A stretch of DNA of 64,000 nucleotides from Oscheius sp. JU75 (taxonomy: Eukaryota > Nematoda > Chromadorea > Rhabditida > Rhabditidae). How positions within the stretch are numbered: position 1 is the stretch's first letter; every line of letters starts with the position of its first letter. This document shows, in pieces, positions 46,641-57,089 of this stretch. Under the pieces are notes generated by a model. That model ran no database searches. It was not told the origin of the DNA and saw only the letters and a program-made list of their open reading frames with translations. A program made the translations under genes and the position numbers. The stretch is from contig JASJZC010000006.1 in the NCBI GenBank assembly GCA_037178855.1, forward strand, positions 3,782,001-3,846,000. Direction: 5' to 3'.

Positions 46641-49123
46641 ATGGACAATAATGAACTTCGAATTCTCGAGCTGAAAGGACAACTACAAGATCTGGAAGAC
46701 CGAAAGTTCGCAGGTAAGTACCTTTTCTTCTACTGGCAGTAATTCTGTATGGTTCAGCGCAACAAGAGAAAAGACTACTTGAAAGACAACTGGCTACCGG
46801 AAAAATTGCCGAGTTGCCCTATCACAATGAAAGAAAACACGCAGGTTGGAGAGAAATCTTTCGAAATCAGAGTTGAAATTCAGTTGATGAAATCGTGGAC
46901 CGTCTGGACGATAGAGTAGTCGAGAAAGAGTGGGCATATGAGCAAGCGTCTTCCAGCCAGTCTAGTGCATCGAAAAAGATAAGAGAGTACGGCATCTCCG
47001 TCTCACTGGAATCAGTCTCCAGGCCCTTGGCGGAGTTTGCAATCGAATCGCCTTCGGGAAGTCCGGAACAATTAAAAGAAAACAAAATTATTGGTAACAG
47101 ATAGAAGTTTTTTAAACTGCAAGGTGCTCAGAATTCTCACCAACCCTACGTCGCTACACTGCAGAAAAGATCGGCCTAACAGAAGACCAACTGAAAGTCA
47201 GCCAACAGCCCTACATTGTCGATACCTACTTCTTTGGGTCAGTTATTCGGTTAAACTTTCAGTCACACATTCAGTTCTAGCATTCAATTAACACATTTTC
47301 AGAAAGATCCGTCTCGTGTCGGTCAAAAAAAACTACATCCCCTTTATTCCCGAGCTCTTCCATAAGAACATTGTTGCTCAATACGGACTCCTCGAAACCA
47401 ACAATCATGGTTACTTTCTTATGTTGGAAAGAACTGTCGGGACTTCTGTCCAGAAGCATCTGGAGGAGAACAAACCTACAGAAGAGGTTACTCGCTCTTG
47501 GCTTCTGGACGCTTCTCGTGCTTTGAATTATTGCCACTCTTTGAATTTTACATACGGAGAGTTGTCCTTGGACAGGTAGATTTTGTCTAGAGCCTGAAAC
47601 ACTCTTCAGACTACACATCCATGGAAGTAGACTGAAACTCGAGCATCCAGCTGTCTGTGGAAACTATGGTCAAGGAGTCAAGCAAGATCTTTTGGAACTC
47701 TGCAAGTTGGTTCTAACCTCTTCGGACGACCAATTGAAGAGTCTTTCTGAGAAAATCGAAAGGTATGACTCTGATTTCTCCTGCCTAACATCTTTCAGTG
47801 GAACGATCAAAACTGCCAGCGAAGTTTGTCGATTTTTGGAAGAGCTCGTCCCGAAAGCCACTTTCGAGAAAGGAGCAAAGTCTCTCAAGAGAGTGGCTCC
47901 TTGTGAGGAAGCGGTCTCTGTAAAGGCTGCTAAGAGTGAGAGTTTGTTCTGCCAATACAAATCGACTTCTAGGACCACGACCCGTGACGACGTTCGACCC
48001 GGATTTGCAGATTGTCCCGGAGAACGTGGAGGACATCTATGGACAAAAGGAGACAGCGATCGGGACTTTGGTCGAGCTGGATAGTGGACAAGGACACTTC
48101 GTCTCCGCGGAGATCAAGCTCGAAGGATACGTTGGGTTGGTTTTGAACTCGTCCCTTGTTCTCACGAAGAGATTGTAGACCAGCCCTGGTCAAGTACCTA
48201 GGAGGCCGAAGCGATCTCTGGCATCAGGCTCGAGACTACTCCAAGATTGGAAAAAGGGATCCTGTAGTAGCTGAAGCTGTCGAAAACGCTAGTTGTTGGA
48301 AGAACAGCGAGAGAGAGATCAGCTTTGCTGGAAAGCTCTCACACCCGAACATTGTCAGAATCCTGGCATATGTCTCCCCGGATCGGACTCTTGAAAATAT
48401 CAATGGAATCATCATGGAAGGAGCTCCTCAAGGAACACTGGACACTTGTAACTTGTTCATTTTTCGGTCAGAGAGCACTGGTTCAGACGCTGCCAAACAT
48501 CGAATGTCTAACCAACAGTACAGATCACTTTCTCTCCAACTAGCCAGTGCTATGGAGTATTGTCACAACGTCCAAGGAATCATTCATCGTGACATTCGAC
48601 CGCGAAAGTAAGAGCTTTTCGAGGATCATCGCAATCCTTTAGTATCTACGTTTACGACGAGGGAACCACCCTCAAAATTGGAAATTTCGGCTATGCGAGG
48701 ATCAACGACAATGACAATCCGATGACTGCCACGTGGGTTAAGCTATCTTTCTCATAAGAAATTCGTTTGAGTAAGGGGGATAACATCTTCTACTGTGCTC
48801 CCGAGATGATCAGTACAGGACCCTTGGCCTACTATGACTTCTCGGCTGACGTCTACAGCTTCGCCATGACTTTTTGGTCAATGTGTCACGAAGGAAGGCG
48901 AGTTAAAATATCTTTACAGATAGTTAAGACTTTCAGAGAACCGTTCGAAGACGTGCTAAAAAAGAGTCTGAAAAAATTCCTTGCCTATCTCGAGGAGGGC
49001 AATCGCCCCGAGTTCCGAGCTGGTTTGCCCGAAGCAATAACTGTATTAATTTCTAAGTGTTGGATAACAGAGAGTGAACTTCGACCTACATTTACTGATA
49101 TTGTGAGACTATTGCAAAATTAA
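46641..49123 (+). CDS. K2c: two-kinase-domain protein, close copy of K2b
   Basis: Same exon plan as K2b, all in phase. Domain 1 (47316-47577) is identical in protein to K2a and K2b, with YGELSLDR. Domain 2 has SGQGHFVSAEIKLEGY, ALVKYLGG, IIHRDIRPR plus Asn from the next exon, IGNFGYAR, FYCAPEM, SADVYSFAMTFWSMC and ELRPTFTDIV. The glycine loop lacks four residues present in K2b (TEHV). The linker exon at 46895-47090 differs strongly from K2b although DNA on both sides is nearly identical. The gc-ag intron is retained (near 48899). Domain 1 inactive; domain 2 has HRD and Lys but NFG. Confidence 0.75.
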
Positions 49124-49349
49124 ACTGCTTATATTGCTGTTCAAATATCTGTTCGAAGATGTGCCGTCTACACCCCAACTTCCTGGTTCATATTGTTGTC
49201 GTCAGAAACACTGGCTTCGTTACAGCCGCGGTCACCTTTTGCAATCGTAAACGTACCGGTCGCTTACATTCCTGGCTGAGCGATCCAGCGAACATTTTGC
49301 AACTTGAACCGTCTAACTCTTATCTAACTCGTCTTGTCAACTCTAATCT

Positions 49350-49580
49350 GGGATAAGGCTTAACGATAAGGCCCAAGTGTTATTCCAGGTTAGAGGTGAC
49401 TTGTGTCCCTTGCAAATTGTAATGGTAGGATATAACAGGAATACCTCGGAATAATGGGAATAGTAAGCCGGGGGCCAAAAAGCCTGAACTCATGTTAGCT
49501 CGGATAGTGACTCTAATATTGATTCAGGGGCTGTGAGACTCTATCAGTTCAAAACATCTTTAATTTCTCTCTCCTCTTTT
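49350..49580 (+). pseudogene. Module A/K1d remnant after K2c
   Basis: ttgcaaattgtaatggtagg and gataacaggaatacctcgga match 39.9 kb, and the following AAAAAGCCTGAACTCATG stretch matches the membrane-like exon of module A copy 1. Its first part (cttaacgataaggcccaagt) recurs at 60.54 kb. Frame-broken. Confidence 0.55.
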
Positions 49581-50444
49581 TTACTAGTGGAAGGATTGCT
49601 TTTGCTCAAAGAAAAGTAGAATGAGCGATCTTATAATGCAATTAGCATCAGGTTCTTGATCTGTGGAAAATTCTGTGCCAAAAAGCAAAGCGTGATCAGC
49701 TGAAGTTTGTGGATCGTGTCAGATAGCAAGTTTTGCTCTGTTTTGCTTAAAGCGAGTGTCCGGACCTTTTTACGACCATGAGTCCTGATATAGGCATGGT
49801 AGAAAAAAACTCGCTGATTACGGAGGTGTACTTCTTTTTTGTTTTATCATCGATCGATTATTACCGACATATAAGACCGCAAAATTGCTACTCCAGAACA
49901 AAAGTTACCATTTGTCGAGAAGCTTTCTCGGCAGTACTTGGCAGCCTTATCTCGACAAGTCACGCGCTTTTTGGCAAGTTAAGGCTAATTTCAGAGAAAA
50001 GAATATTCAGCCGAACTTGTAGCTTCTGGTAGCATGTTGCTCCTTTATTTTTAGACAACTACGGGGAACAGAAGTCGAATGCATCCCAATTGCTTAAGAA
50101 ACGAATCTACGCTAGTTTAGGGCGTTCAATAATCTTCCCCACACTTTGTACTGCTTAGACTAGAGTTTTGTTCCCAAAATAATTCCCAAAGTTACTCTTA
50201 TGGAATGAGGTTGTCTTGTTTTTCACTGTGGAACAGTTTTACCTTGATATGGTAATTCGAAATTAATGTTACGTCGTTTTTGAAGCATGAAAAAATAGAC
50301 AACGCGAATTTTTGATAAATAAAAAAGAAAAACAAGCAAAAGAACGCATACAGTAATACTGTAATCTGATAGATGAGTTATTGGTGAGAAAATAGAACTG
50401 GCATAAAGACATTCCACAAAATGATTGCATTATTCTAGCCCAGC
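49581..50444. other. Intergenic before the RING-type gene
   Basis: No supportable exon. A/T-rich, presumably includes the promoter of the next gene. Confidence 0.45.
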
Positions 50445-52148
50445 ATGTCTTCTTCTAGGAGGCGTATAACACGCACAGGTGGAGGACAACCGAATCCAAG
50501 TTCAATGACCCCGAGAAGACCAGGAGATGAACAGGATCAGCAAAGTGAAATTGGGAAAGATAGTATTGTTTGCTTTCAGTTCTTACATTATACAAATTTT
50601 CAGACCCCTTACCTAGTCCAGCAAACCAGGATCCGACTCCTGGCCAAGAACGAGCTAGTGAATCATCCTCTACTCCACAGCGACCAAAATTGACTGTTCC
50701 AAATTGGTATGTGTTTTGTCTTCGTTTTTAGAAAAAAAAAGACCAATCACATCGTACGATTTCAGGTAAGCTTTCATAGGTAACTGCCAAAATTTCTTGT
50801 AAGTGCAGGCGATAAAACCGTCTCTTTGCATCTAATTCTCAGATAAATGACAAACGCAGTCTTCAAGGAGCCTTTTAGAGTCTAGTTCATTTTTGAAGTA
50901 CAGTAGTTTCTAATCAGTCTAGTGTAGCTAACATAGGTTCCCGGCACAGTTCGAAACGTTTCTCCCTAGCAGAGTTTATCAGAATCAAAAGACTTTCATA
51001 TTTGTTATTTGTCTGAAAACAAGTTTGGCTGATGTCCCGCTGGGGCTTGTGACAGGTAGATGCTGTTTCAGTCGAGCTACCCTGGCAGGAAAAGCGTACT
51101 CCCAGAGACACATCTCTCAAACTGACATGGTTTGTCTTGACTTGCAAAAAGTAAATGCTGTCACAGAGTAACTGATAAACTGGCAACAAAGGCTTCAGAC
51201 ACACACATACAAAGTCTTTTGGGCATTTAGAACTAGGTCCAAAGGAAACTCTTTCAAAAGAGTTCCTATTCCATTTTTTGCTTTGCAGCATGAAATTCGT
51301 GCAAACACAGCTTATCGCTGTAATCGGCTATAATTTTCGATAAACGCGCAGAAATAAGAAGGAACACCGCCTTATCATCTAGACATACGTGTTTCAGAGA
51401 AAGGGAACACTTTATACATTTTATTTCTCTTTAATCGAGAGCAAGGTACCATAGTTAGGAAGATTTTTGAACAAAATGTACTGTAGCCAACTGGTTTTCT
51501 TTCAGTGCACCGCATTCCAATTCTTCTTTTTTGTTTTTAGTCAGTTTAAGGAAGTGAGTAGGTTGATAAGAGACATGTCTGCTTCACTGGTGCCAAAATG
51601 GTGCGTCATGTTAGAAGGAAATCTAGTTCAAATTGTCCAAAAGTCTCTGTGTGTCTGAACCCAATAGTGCCAATTGGTAACAGTTACTTTGTGCGCAAGT
51701 GTTGGCAAGTCAAGTCAAAGTCGAGACAGTTTGGGAGATACCTTTGTTGGGGGACGTTGCTCCTATCAGGGTAGCCCGACTGGAACATCATCTACCTTTC
51801 ACGAGCCCCAACGGAGCATCAGCCACACTTGTAGTCGTAGCTGATGCTGTTCAAAAATAAATTTTAACTCAAACAATTTGTAGCGCCGTCTGCAAAACGA
51901 CACCAAAAGAGCCTCATGCCGTCTACTGTTGCGGTGCCATGTATTGCCACACATGTCTCCTCCCAGTGATGTCTGAAGCTGCCATAGCTGGCTGTCAAGC
52001 GGCTTGTGCCAGCTGCGGAAAACCGATGGGAGATCCACCGAAAAAGAAACAACCACTTACTCCTGCTGCGCAGGCTACTTCAGATAGTACACCTTTTCAA
52101 TTGCAAAAAAAACATGAAATGGTCAGCCCTGAAAACCCTTCGTACTGA
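50445..52148 (+). CDS. Small RING-type zinc-finger protein, about 160 aa
   Basis: Probable E3 ubiquitin ligase. Exons 50445-50562, 50604-50706 and 51884-52148 join in phase. The 1177-nt last intron splits a Cys codon (tg|c) and so completes CAVC, giving the RING series C-x2-C (CAVCKTTPKEPHAVYC), CCGAMYCHTC and CQAACASCGKP. The N-terminal 70 residues are disordered (SSSRRRITRTGGGQP; TPGQERASESSSTPQRP), and the tail after the finger is Lys/Pro/Ser-rich. The third-to-fifth ligand region reads C-CGAMYC-H-TC, so exact ligand assignment is uncertain. The intron holds two opposed copies of repeat R1. No link to the kinase cluster beyond position. Confidence 0.65.
51000..51240 (-). repeat. Dispersed repeat R1, reverse copy in the RING intron
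   Basis: Reverse complement reads ctagttctaaatgcccaaaa ... ttgcaagtcaagacaaacc ... cgactgaaacagcatctacc ... , matching the forward copies at 51.61 and 55.02 kb over about 240 nt. No coding potential. Confidence 0.8.
51610..51840 (+). repeat. Dispersed repeat R1, forward copy in the RING intron
   Basis: Contains ccaaaagtctctgtgtgtct, ggcaagtcaagtcaaagtcg, cgactggaacatcatctacc and the cacgagccccaacggagcat end. With the reverse copy at 51.0 kb it could form a hairpin in the pre-mRNA. Confidence 0.8.
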
Positions 52149-52484
52149 GCCAACGGGATTAGCTGGTCCGGCATCTGTGCTTCCATGACTCCCGATTGCT
52201 GCGGATGGATATCCTGTCAAGACTCGTCAGGCCCAATCGGTTTCTACAGTGATACTCTTGTGATCTGTTTGTAGTATTTGTCTGGAATAAGGTCTTTAAC
52301 TGCTGCCTCGCTTCTACTCTCCCCGTGTTACAATACCGATACCTGGTTGGAGTTAATTCGAAGCTGCATGCGCAGTTGAAACCAACTCGAATGTCTTTCC
52401 TTTTCGATAAATGAGCAAGCTGCCATCCATGATGCCTTGATGCCATGCATGTACTAACTGCCACCAAGTGATAAATATGAAAGA

Positions 52485-52786
52485 TGGAAAACAAGCATTT
52501 GTCATTGGAAGACTTGAAAGCAATCATCGGAGGCATCCGATCGATGTCTATCTCTCTACAGACCTGAAGGAAGAAAGACGGAAGCTTCTGGAAGAAATGC
52601 TCAGAATCAGAGAATCATGGCTGTAATTGAAGATGTGGACGAAATGCTGCCCAAGCTTCCAGATTTTTTTGCTGTACAGTGTGGCAAAAGAGATATACAG
52701 CTGATACGTCTCGATTGTTCTGTTGGCTTTGTAAATAGCATTGTGATATGGGAACAACCGAGTATTGGGAAAATACCAGACAAATG
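52485..52786 (+). pseudogene. Short helical protein remnant
   Basis: ATG at 52485 gives ENKHLSLEDLKAIIGGIRSM before a stop. One frame over follow LKEERRKLLEEMLRIRE and then AVIEDVDEMLPKLPDFFAVQ to a stop near 52786. The three pieces would make a plausible helical protein if two frame changes were ignored, but no intron explains them. Decayed gene or chance. Confidence 0.25.
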
Positions 52787-52969
52787 ACTACGTATTTTCA
52801 GTGCAACCTGCTGGAAAGAACATATTTTCTTTATTTTCGCAAACTGCGCTCACTTCTTCTTCTTCGCTCTCTAGTGACCTACCATCGCCGTCGCTGTTTG
52901 TGAAGAAGGAGTTCCGGTCCCAGCACTGCGACACAGAGGGATCGTCACGTCAACACCCATGGTGCGAGG

Positions 52970-53960
52970 CCGACTCTGTCAGCTCAACTGTCAACATCGG
53001 CGGTTTGATTACCACCCTCATCCCGAAGAAAAGTGACCACACAAACCTGGCCAACTTCCGTCCAATCTCCGTGCTACCAGCTCCCTACAAGCTCTTCACG
53101 CGCGTGATATTGGCCAGGATGCGAGGAAGTCTAGAATTCAACCAGCCGATCAAGCAAACAGGACTCCGCTGAAGCTACTCGACTGTAGATCCTTCAATAT
53201 CATCAGACAGTTAATCGACAAGGCCTACGGTTACCGAAGTCACCTCTATCTTGTGTTCGTCGATTTCCGGGAAGCCTACGACACCATTGAGTGGGACGTT
53301 GTCTGGAATTCAATCCAGAGACACGGTCCGGACCAATTCTATATCGAGATGCTGCGAAGGGTCTACAGAGATGCTGGTTACAAGATCAAAGTGTAAGAAG
53401 AGTTGGTGGATGTCAACATCAAGCGTGAAGTTCGTCAAGGAGGCGTGCTTTCTCCACTGCTTTTCAATACTGTACTCGATGCCGTCTTCCGTCAACTCAA
53501 TCGGGACGACATCGATTTCAACATCAACGACCGTAAGCTGACTCGTCTTCGCTATGCATCGTCCCAAGTTTGCTGTATGGCTGCGAAATGTGGAACCTTC
53601 GCACAGAGGATCGAGCCAAACTTGCAGCCCTACAACGGCGTCAGGCCATGCTCGGTATCACACTTCGGGATCGTGTGAGGAATGAGGAGGCGAGAAGAAA
53701 GACAGAACTACCGAATATTCTGGACTTGGCATGGACGAGAAAGCTGAAATGGGCGAGAAAAGTGGCCGAAATGGAAGGAAGAAGGTGGTCGAAAGTGATA
53801 ACGGAATGAGTTCCTCTGAAACAGCGACGAGTAGGGAGACTGTGCATGAGATAGGAAGTTGAGCTGAAGAAAGCCTGTGATCGCCTAGGACAAACTTCAA
53901 CCACTTGGATGCGACAGGCAAGAGAGGGAGGCGAAGAGTGGGTTCGCGCTATGGGAGCGG
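52970..53960 (+). mobile_element. Non-LTR retrotransposon (LINE) fragment
   Basis: Reverse-transcriptase pieces in three frames: ANFRPISVLPAPYKLFTRVI, LYLVFVDFREAYDTIEWDVV (the FxDxxxAFD block), REVRQGGVLSPLLFNTVLDA, and after a deletion of the catalytic YxDD block the 3' part VLYGCEMWNLRTEDRAKLAA with RKLKWARKVAEMEGRRWSKV. The order fits RTE/CR1-like LINEs. Several stops and the missing active site show it is dead. Confidence 0.88.
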
Positions 53961-54039
53961 CAAGGAAGCCCTGACATGATAGCAACCCCTTGATTCCGAC
54001 AATAAAATTGAAACTGCTGGAAAAGCTCAACTGATCCGG

Positions 54040-54681
54040 CCTCGATGCATTGCTGTTCGGGCATCTTTTGTAAACAAACTTCCAAAGGAAGCGTCAATGG
54101 GTGGATCCAGGGCAAACACCAAGTCCTGATGTGTAACCCGACACCTATTAAAGAAGATTATGCCTTGTGTTTTCTGGGATATCGAAGGAGTGGTGCACTG
54201 AGAACTGCTTGATGCTGGAACTACCCTTACGGCCGCCATATACAGCCAGCAACTAGAGAAGGCTGCCGTTACACTTCGTCAGAAACGGCCGCTGAAGTCG
54301 AAGGTCATCCTGCAGATGCACAACGCGCGCCCCCATGTTGCAAAACTCGCTCGCTCCAAGATCCACGACCTGTATTGGGACATTTTATTCTATCCTCCTT
54401 ATAGCCCGGACCTTGCCCCTTCCGACTATTATCTGTTCCGGACTCTCAACTACGAGATTAGAGGACAACAGTTCGATTGCGACGGCGCACTCAAAACCTG
54501 GTTGACAAACTTCTTCGCGTCGAAACCCAAGGTGTTCTACGAGCGTGGCATTCGTAAGCTACCCGTGAAATGGGCAGACGTGGTGCATCATAATGGTAAT
54601 TACAACGAATGAAAAAGTTGTTTGGAAGTCAATAAATTTTTGCATTTGTAAAAGCGTAAAGATTTAGCTGGCAACCCAATA
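54040..54681 (+). mobile_element. mariner copy D: catalytic and C-terminal part
   Basis: Reads MPCVFWDIEGVVH (first Asp), AIYSQQLEKAAVTLRQKRP, ILQMHNARPHVAKLA where the usual DNARPH Asp is His, then ILFYPPYSPDLAPSDYYLF and the complete C terminus to VVHHNGNYNE. Ends with agctggcaacccaata. The N-terminal DNA-binding part is missing. Downstream DNA is kinase-cluster flank, so it landed in cluster-derived sequence. Confidence 0.9.
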
Positions 54682-54855
54682 GTTGTAGTGCTCAAAAGAT
54701 AATTATCATCGTACTTGCCTCCTGTTCATGTTTTTCTACTCAAGGACAGTTATCAAGTGTTGTTCATCAGTCGTGCCCATTTATTTTTGTCCGCGGGTGA
54801 GAAATAAAACCTCTGTGTAACACCTTTCTTGCACTCTTCCTCCGCCGTTCTGGAC
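54682..54855 (+). repeat. Detached K1 upstream segment
   Basis: Matches the DNA upstream of K1a (32.23-32.40 kb) and K1c (44.25-44.43 kb): ttatcaagtgttgttcatca, gtgagaaat and tcctccgccgtt. No K1 gene follows; the unit has been broken by rearrangement. Confidence 0.75.
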
Positions 54856-55019
54856 GGCCAAGTGAGTAGCTTTCGGCCTGAACTCTTTTACACAGCGAGC
54901 GAAATTTCTGCTTTTCTAAGGCTTCACACTGTTTTTTACGGCTTCTAACTTAGGCTGGGCTGTCTAATCGATTCAGCATAAAATTTTCCTCTAGAGAAGC
55001 ATTTCGAGGTATAGAAATC

Positions 55020-55200
55020 TAGTTCTAAATGAACAACAATCTGTGTGTCTGTCGGAAGCCCTAATTGCTAATTTGCCAGTTATTTTGTGACAGCAATTAC
55101 TCTTTGCAAGTCAAGCCAAATCGAGTCAGTTTGGGAGGTGCGTCTCTGGAAGAGCGTCCATCCTGCCATGGTAGGTCTACTAGAGGGAAACATGCGGACA
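55020..55200 (+). repeat. Dispersed repeat R1, third full copy
   Basis: Shares tagttctaaatg, ctgtgtgtctg, ttgcaagtcaagccaaatcg and cagtttgggaggtgcgtctc with the copies near 51 kb; its 3' end is diverged. Confidence 0.7.
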
Positions 55201-55754
55201 GATTGAAGTGAGAAGGGTCTAGACAGGGTGACCGAAGGGAAAAGAAATAGAATACTGTTCAAAAGAGTCAGAGGTTATAACTGTCGCTTAAGCCCCCTAG
55301 AGGCGATACGTTACTTGTAAATAGAAAACCGGAAATTGCAGTAACATGAAAGTACAACATTATTTCATGATCTAAAAACGCATGGAATAGTCTAATCTAC
55401 CTATAAATAGCTTATATACGTCATTTTTGATCTACTCGATTCGTAAAAACCCCTAGGTCCTACCCCCTGTTCGCTAAATTATTACAGAGACGACGTCTTA
55501 AATCTTCCGATAACGGATTTACGAAACGGAGACATAATGTCTCGCGTTTTAAAACTGTTCACTGGAAGGCTATCTGACATCTTTTTTCTGATAATGGATG
55601 AGCAGCGAGAGTGATACCCATTGCTAAAGGCTTAGTGCCGCTACACGATTACTTGATGCGCAGCTTAGCCCCTGAGTTTGCACCAAGAAGCCCTACCAGG
55701 ATTTTTGGGTGCGGCTCTCGGGTGCAAACCTGAAGGAAAAAATCACACTGTATG

Positions 55755-55880
55755 AGCAGAGTATAGTTCAACCGCCATTTCTTTCAGCTATTAAATTTTC
55801 CGATTTATGTTAATTACTATCTGTACTTCCCAAACTATTCCTCCATTTAAATTATCTTTTAACATTTTCAGCAATTTTAG
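55755..55880 (+). repeat. Duplicated segment (second copy 60058-60190)
   Basis: gcagagtatagttcaaccgc and cccaaactattcctccattt with the closing taacattttcagcaa are repeated at 60.06-60.19 kb. Both end in an acceptor-like ttttcag. Confidence 0.75.
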
Positions 55881-55904
55881 ATGGACGTTCAAGTAGCTTC
55901 GATT

Positions 55905-56302
55905 CATCAAAACTTGTTGGTCGACCTGACCTTGGCTCATCTTCAACGCTTTTGTCCCCAGACCGAAAGCGTGTTGAGCCACAACTGGCATACCCTCGTA
56001 AACGTCGTCCCTTGACCATAAACATCGTTTATATTAGCCGCCGTTTGAGTTCCATTCGTACCTTTGACCATTTAACATGTCTCAGATGGTAGGGTGGCAG
56101 GTCATCAATGGTCCGGATCAAAACGAACAGAGAATAAGAAGAAGGGAAGAATAAGAAGAAGTGGTGTTTTGCATGGTGGTGGTAGAGGACTGAGTGAGCT
56201 ACACGAGGTGCTATATCAACAGCTCGGTCATTGTTGTAAACAAGGCAAAGGACATTTTTAAAAAAAAAAAAAGCGAAAAGACTTATATGCCAACCCAATA
56301 AC
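55905..56302 (-). mobile_element. mariner copy E: 5' part with terminal repeat
   Basis: On the minus strand it begins tattgggttggcatataagt + cttttcgc, followed by an A/T run, the leader and the N-terminal region, then ends near the SGRP hinge at about 55905. This end with the 3' end of copies A, C and D defines the 28-bp terminal repeat. Confidence 0.85.
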
Positions 56303-56689
56303 AGCGAGCGAAAGTATGTGCATTGATATGCTGCCGTTGTCTTTTACTCAGTAAAATATGCTCCGGCGCAAGAAAACGTGTTCCCAATATAACAACGTTC
56401 ATTTTGAGAAATTTTTGAAACAGCTCTCCAACTCAACTTGGGTCAAAAGTTGGGTCGAAAGGCCTACAGTTATGGGCCAACCTGATACAAAGCGGCGCAG
56501 CCACCAATGCTAACTGTAGACAGAAGGACGGCTGGTGATGGAAACTAAAAAGAAGCATAATTATCTTACAATTCTTCACACGAAATACCTCGATAGATAG
56601 AGGGTCGAGAACGTGTTGTATAAAACGTTACAAAAAATGAAACAAATGAAAATGAGTGTATGCATTCTAACGAGATTCATTAAGAAACT

Positions 56690-56973
56690 CCAACTACATA
56701 GGTGATGGAGTTCCTGGCAGAATCCCAACCAGGGAGAGTGACGTCTACTCTACTGCCGCTGTAGAATATTTTATATTGGAGGGACAGTGAGAAAGAAGTT
56801 TCTATCCAGTTGCTAAATGACATTTTAGGGAACCGTCTCCTGACAAGAGCGATCTGCTTTTCACAACAGTTTCTCCTGAGATTCAACAATTACTTGTTCA
56901 AGCCTGGTCAGTTGACCCGTCTGAACGTCCTTCTGCACAAGAAATGTTCGACGCCCTTCGTAGGAGACTGTGA
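56690..56973 (+). pseudogene. K1e: K1 C-lobe fragment upstream of K5
   Basis: Two exons, RESDVYSTAAVEYFILEG and, after a 42-nt intron, SPDKSDLLFTTVSPEIQQLL with WSVDPSERPSAQEMFDALRR and a stop. Clear K1 relationship, more divergent than K1a-c. The N-lobe and HGR region are absent. Confidence 0.75.
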
Positions 56974-57089
56974 TATTCTTGCCTTCTGACATTGAAATAT
57001 TTTGGTAGTCTTTTCTCTTCAACCCACTCGTTTAATCGACTTCTTATCTACCTTCTTTGTATTGTACTTCATCATAATCAATTCAGAAA
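56974..57089 (+). promoter_or_regulatory. Intercistronic spacer K1e-K5 (116 nt)
   Basis: Pyrimidine-rich and ends aattcagaaa before the K5 ATG, like the other K1-K2 spacers. Confidence 0.5.

Noticed and set aside
53401-53809. LINE 3' part as a host gene
   Set aside because: The order of RT blocks and the YGCE..W / RKLKW motifs are LINE-typical and several stops interrupt it.
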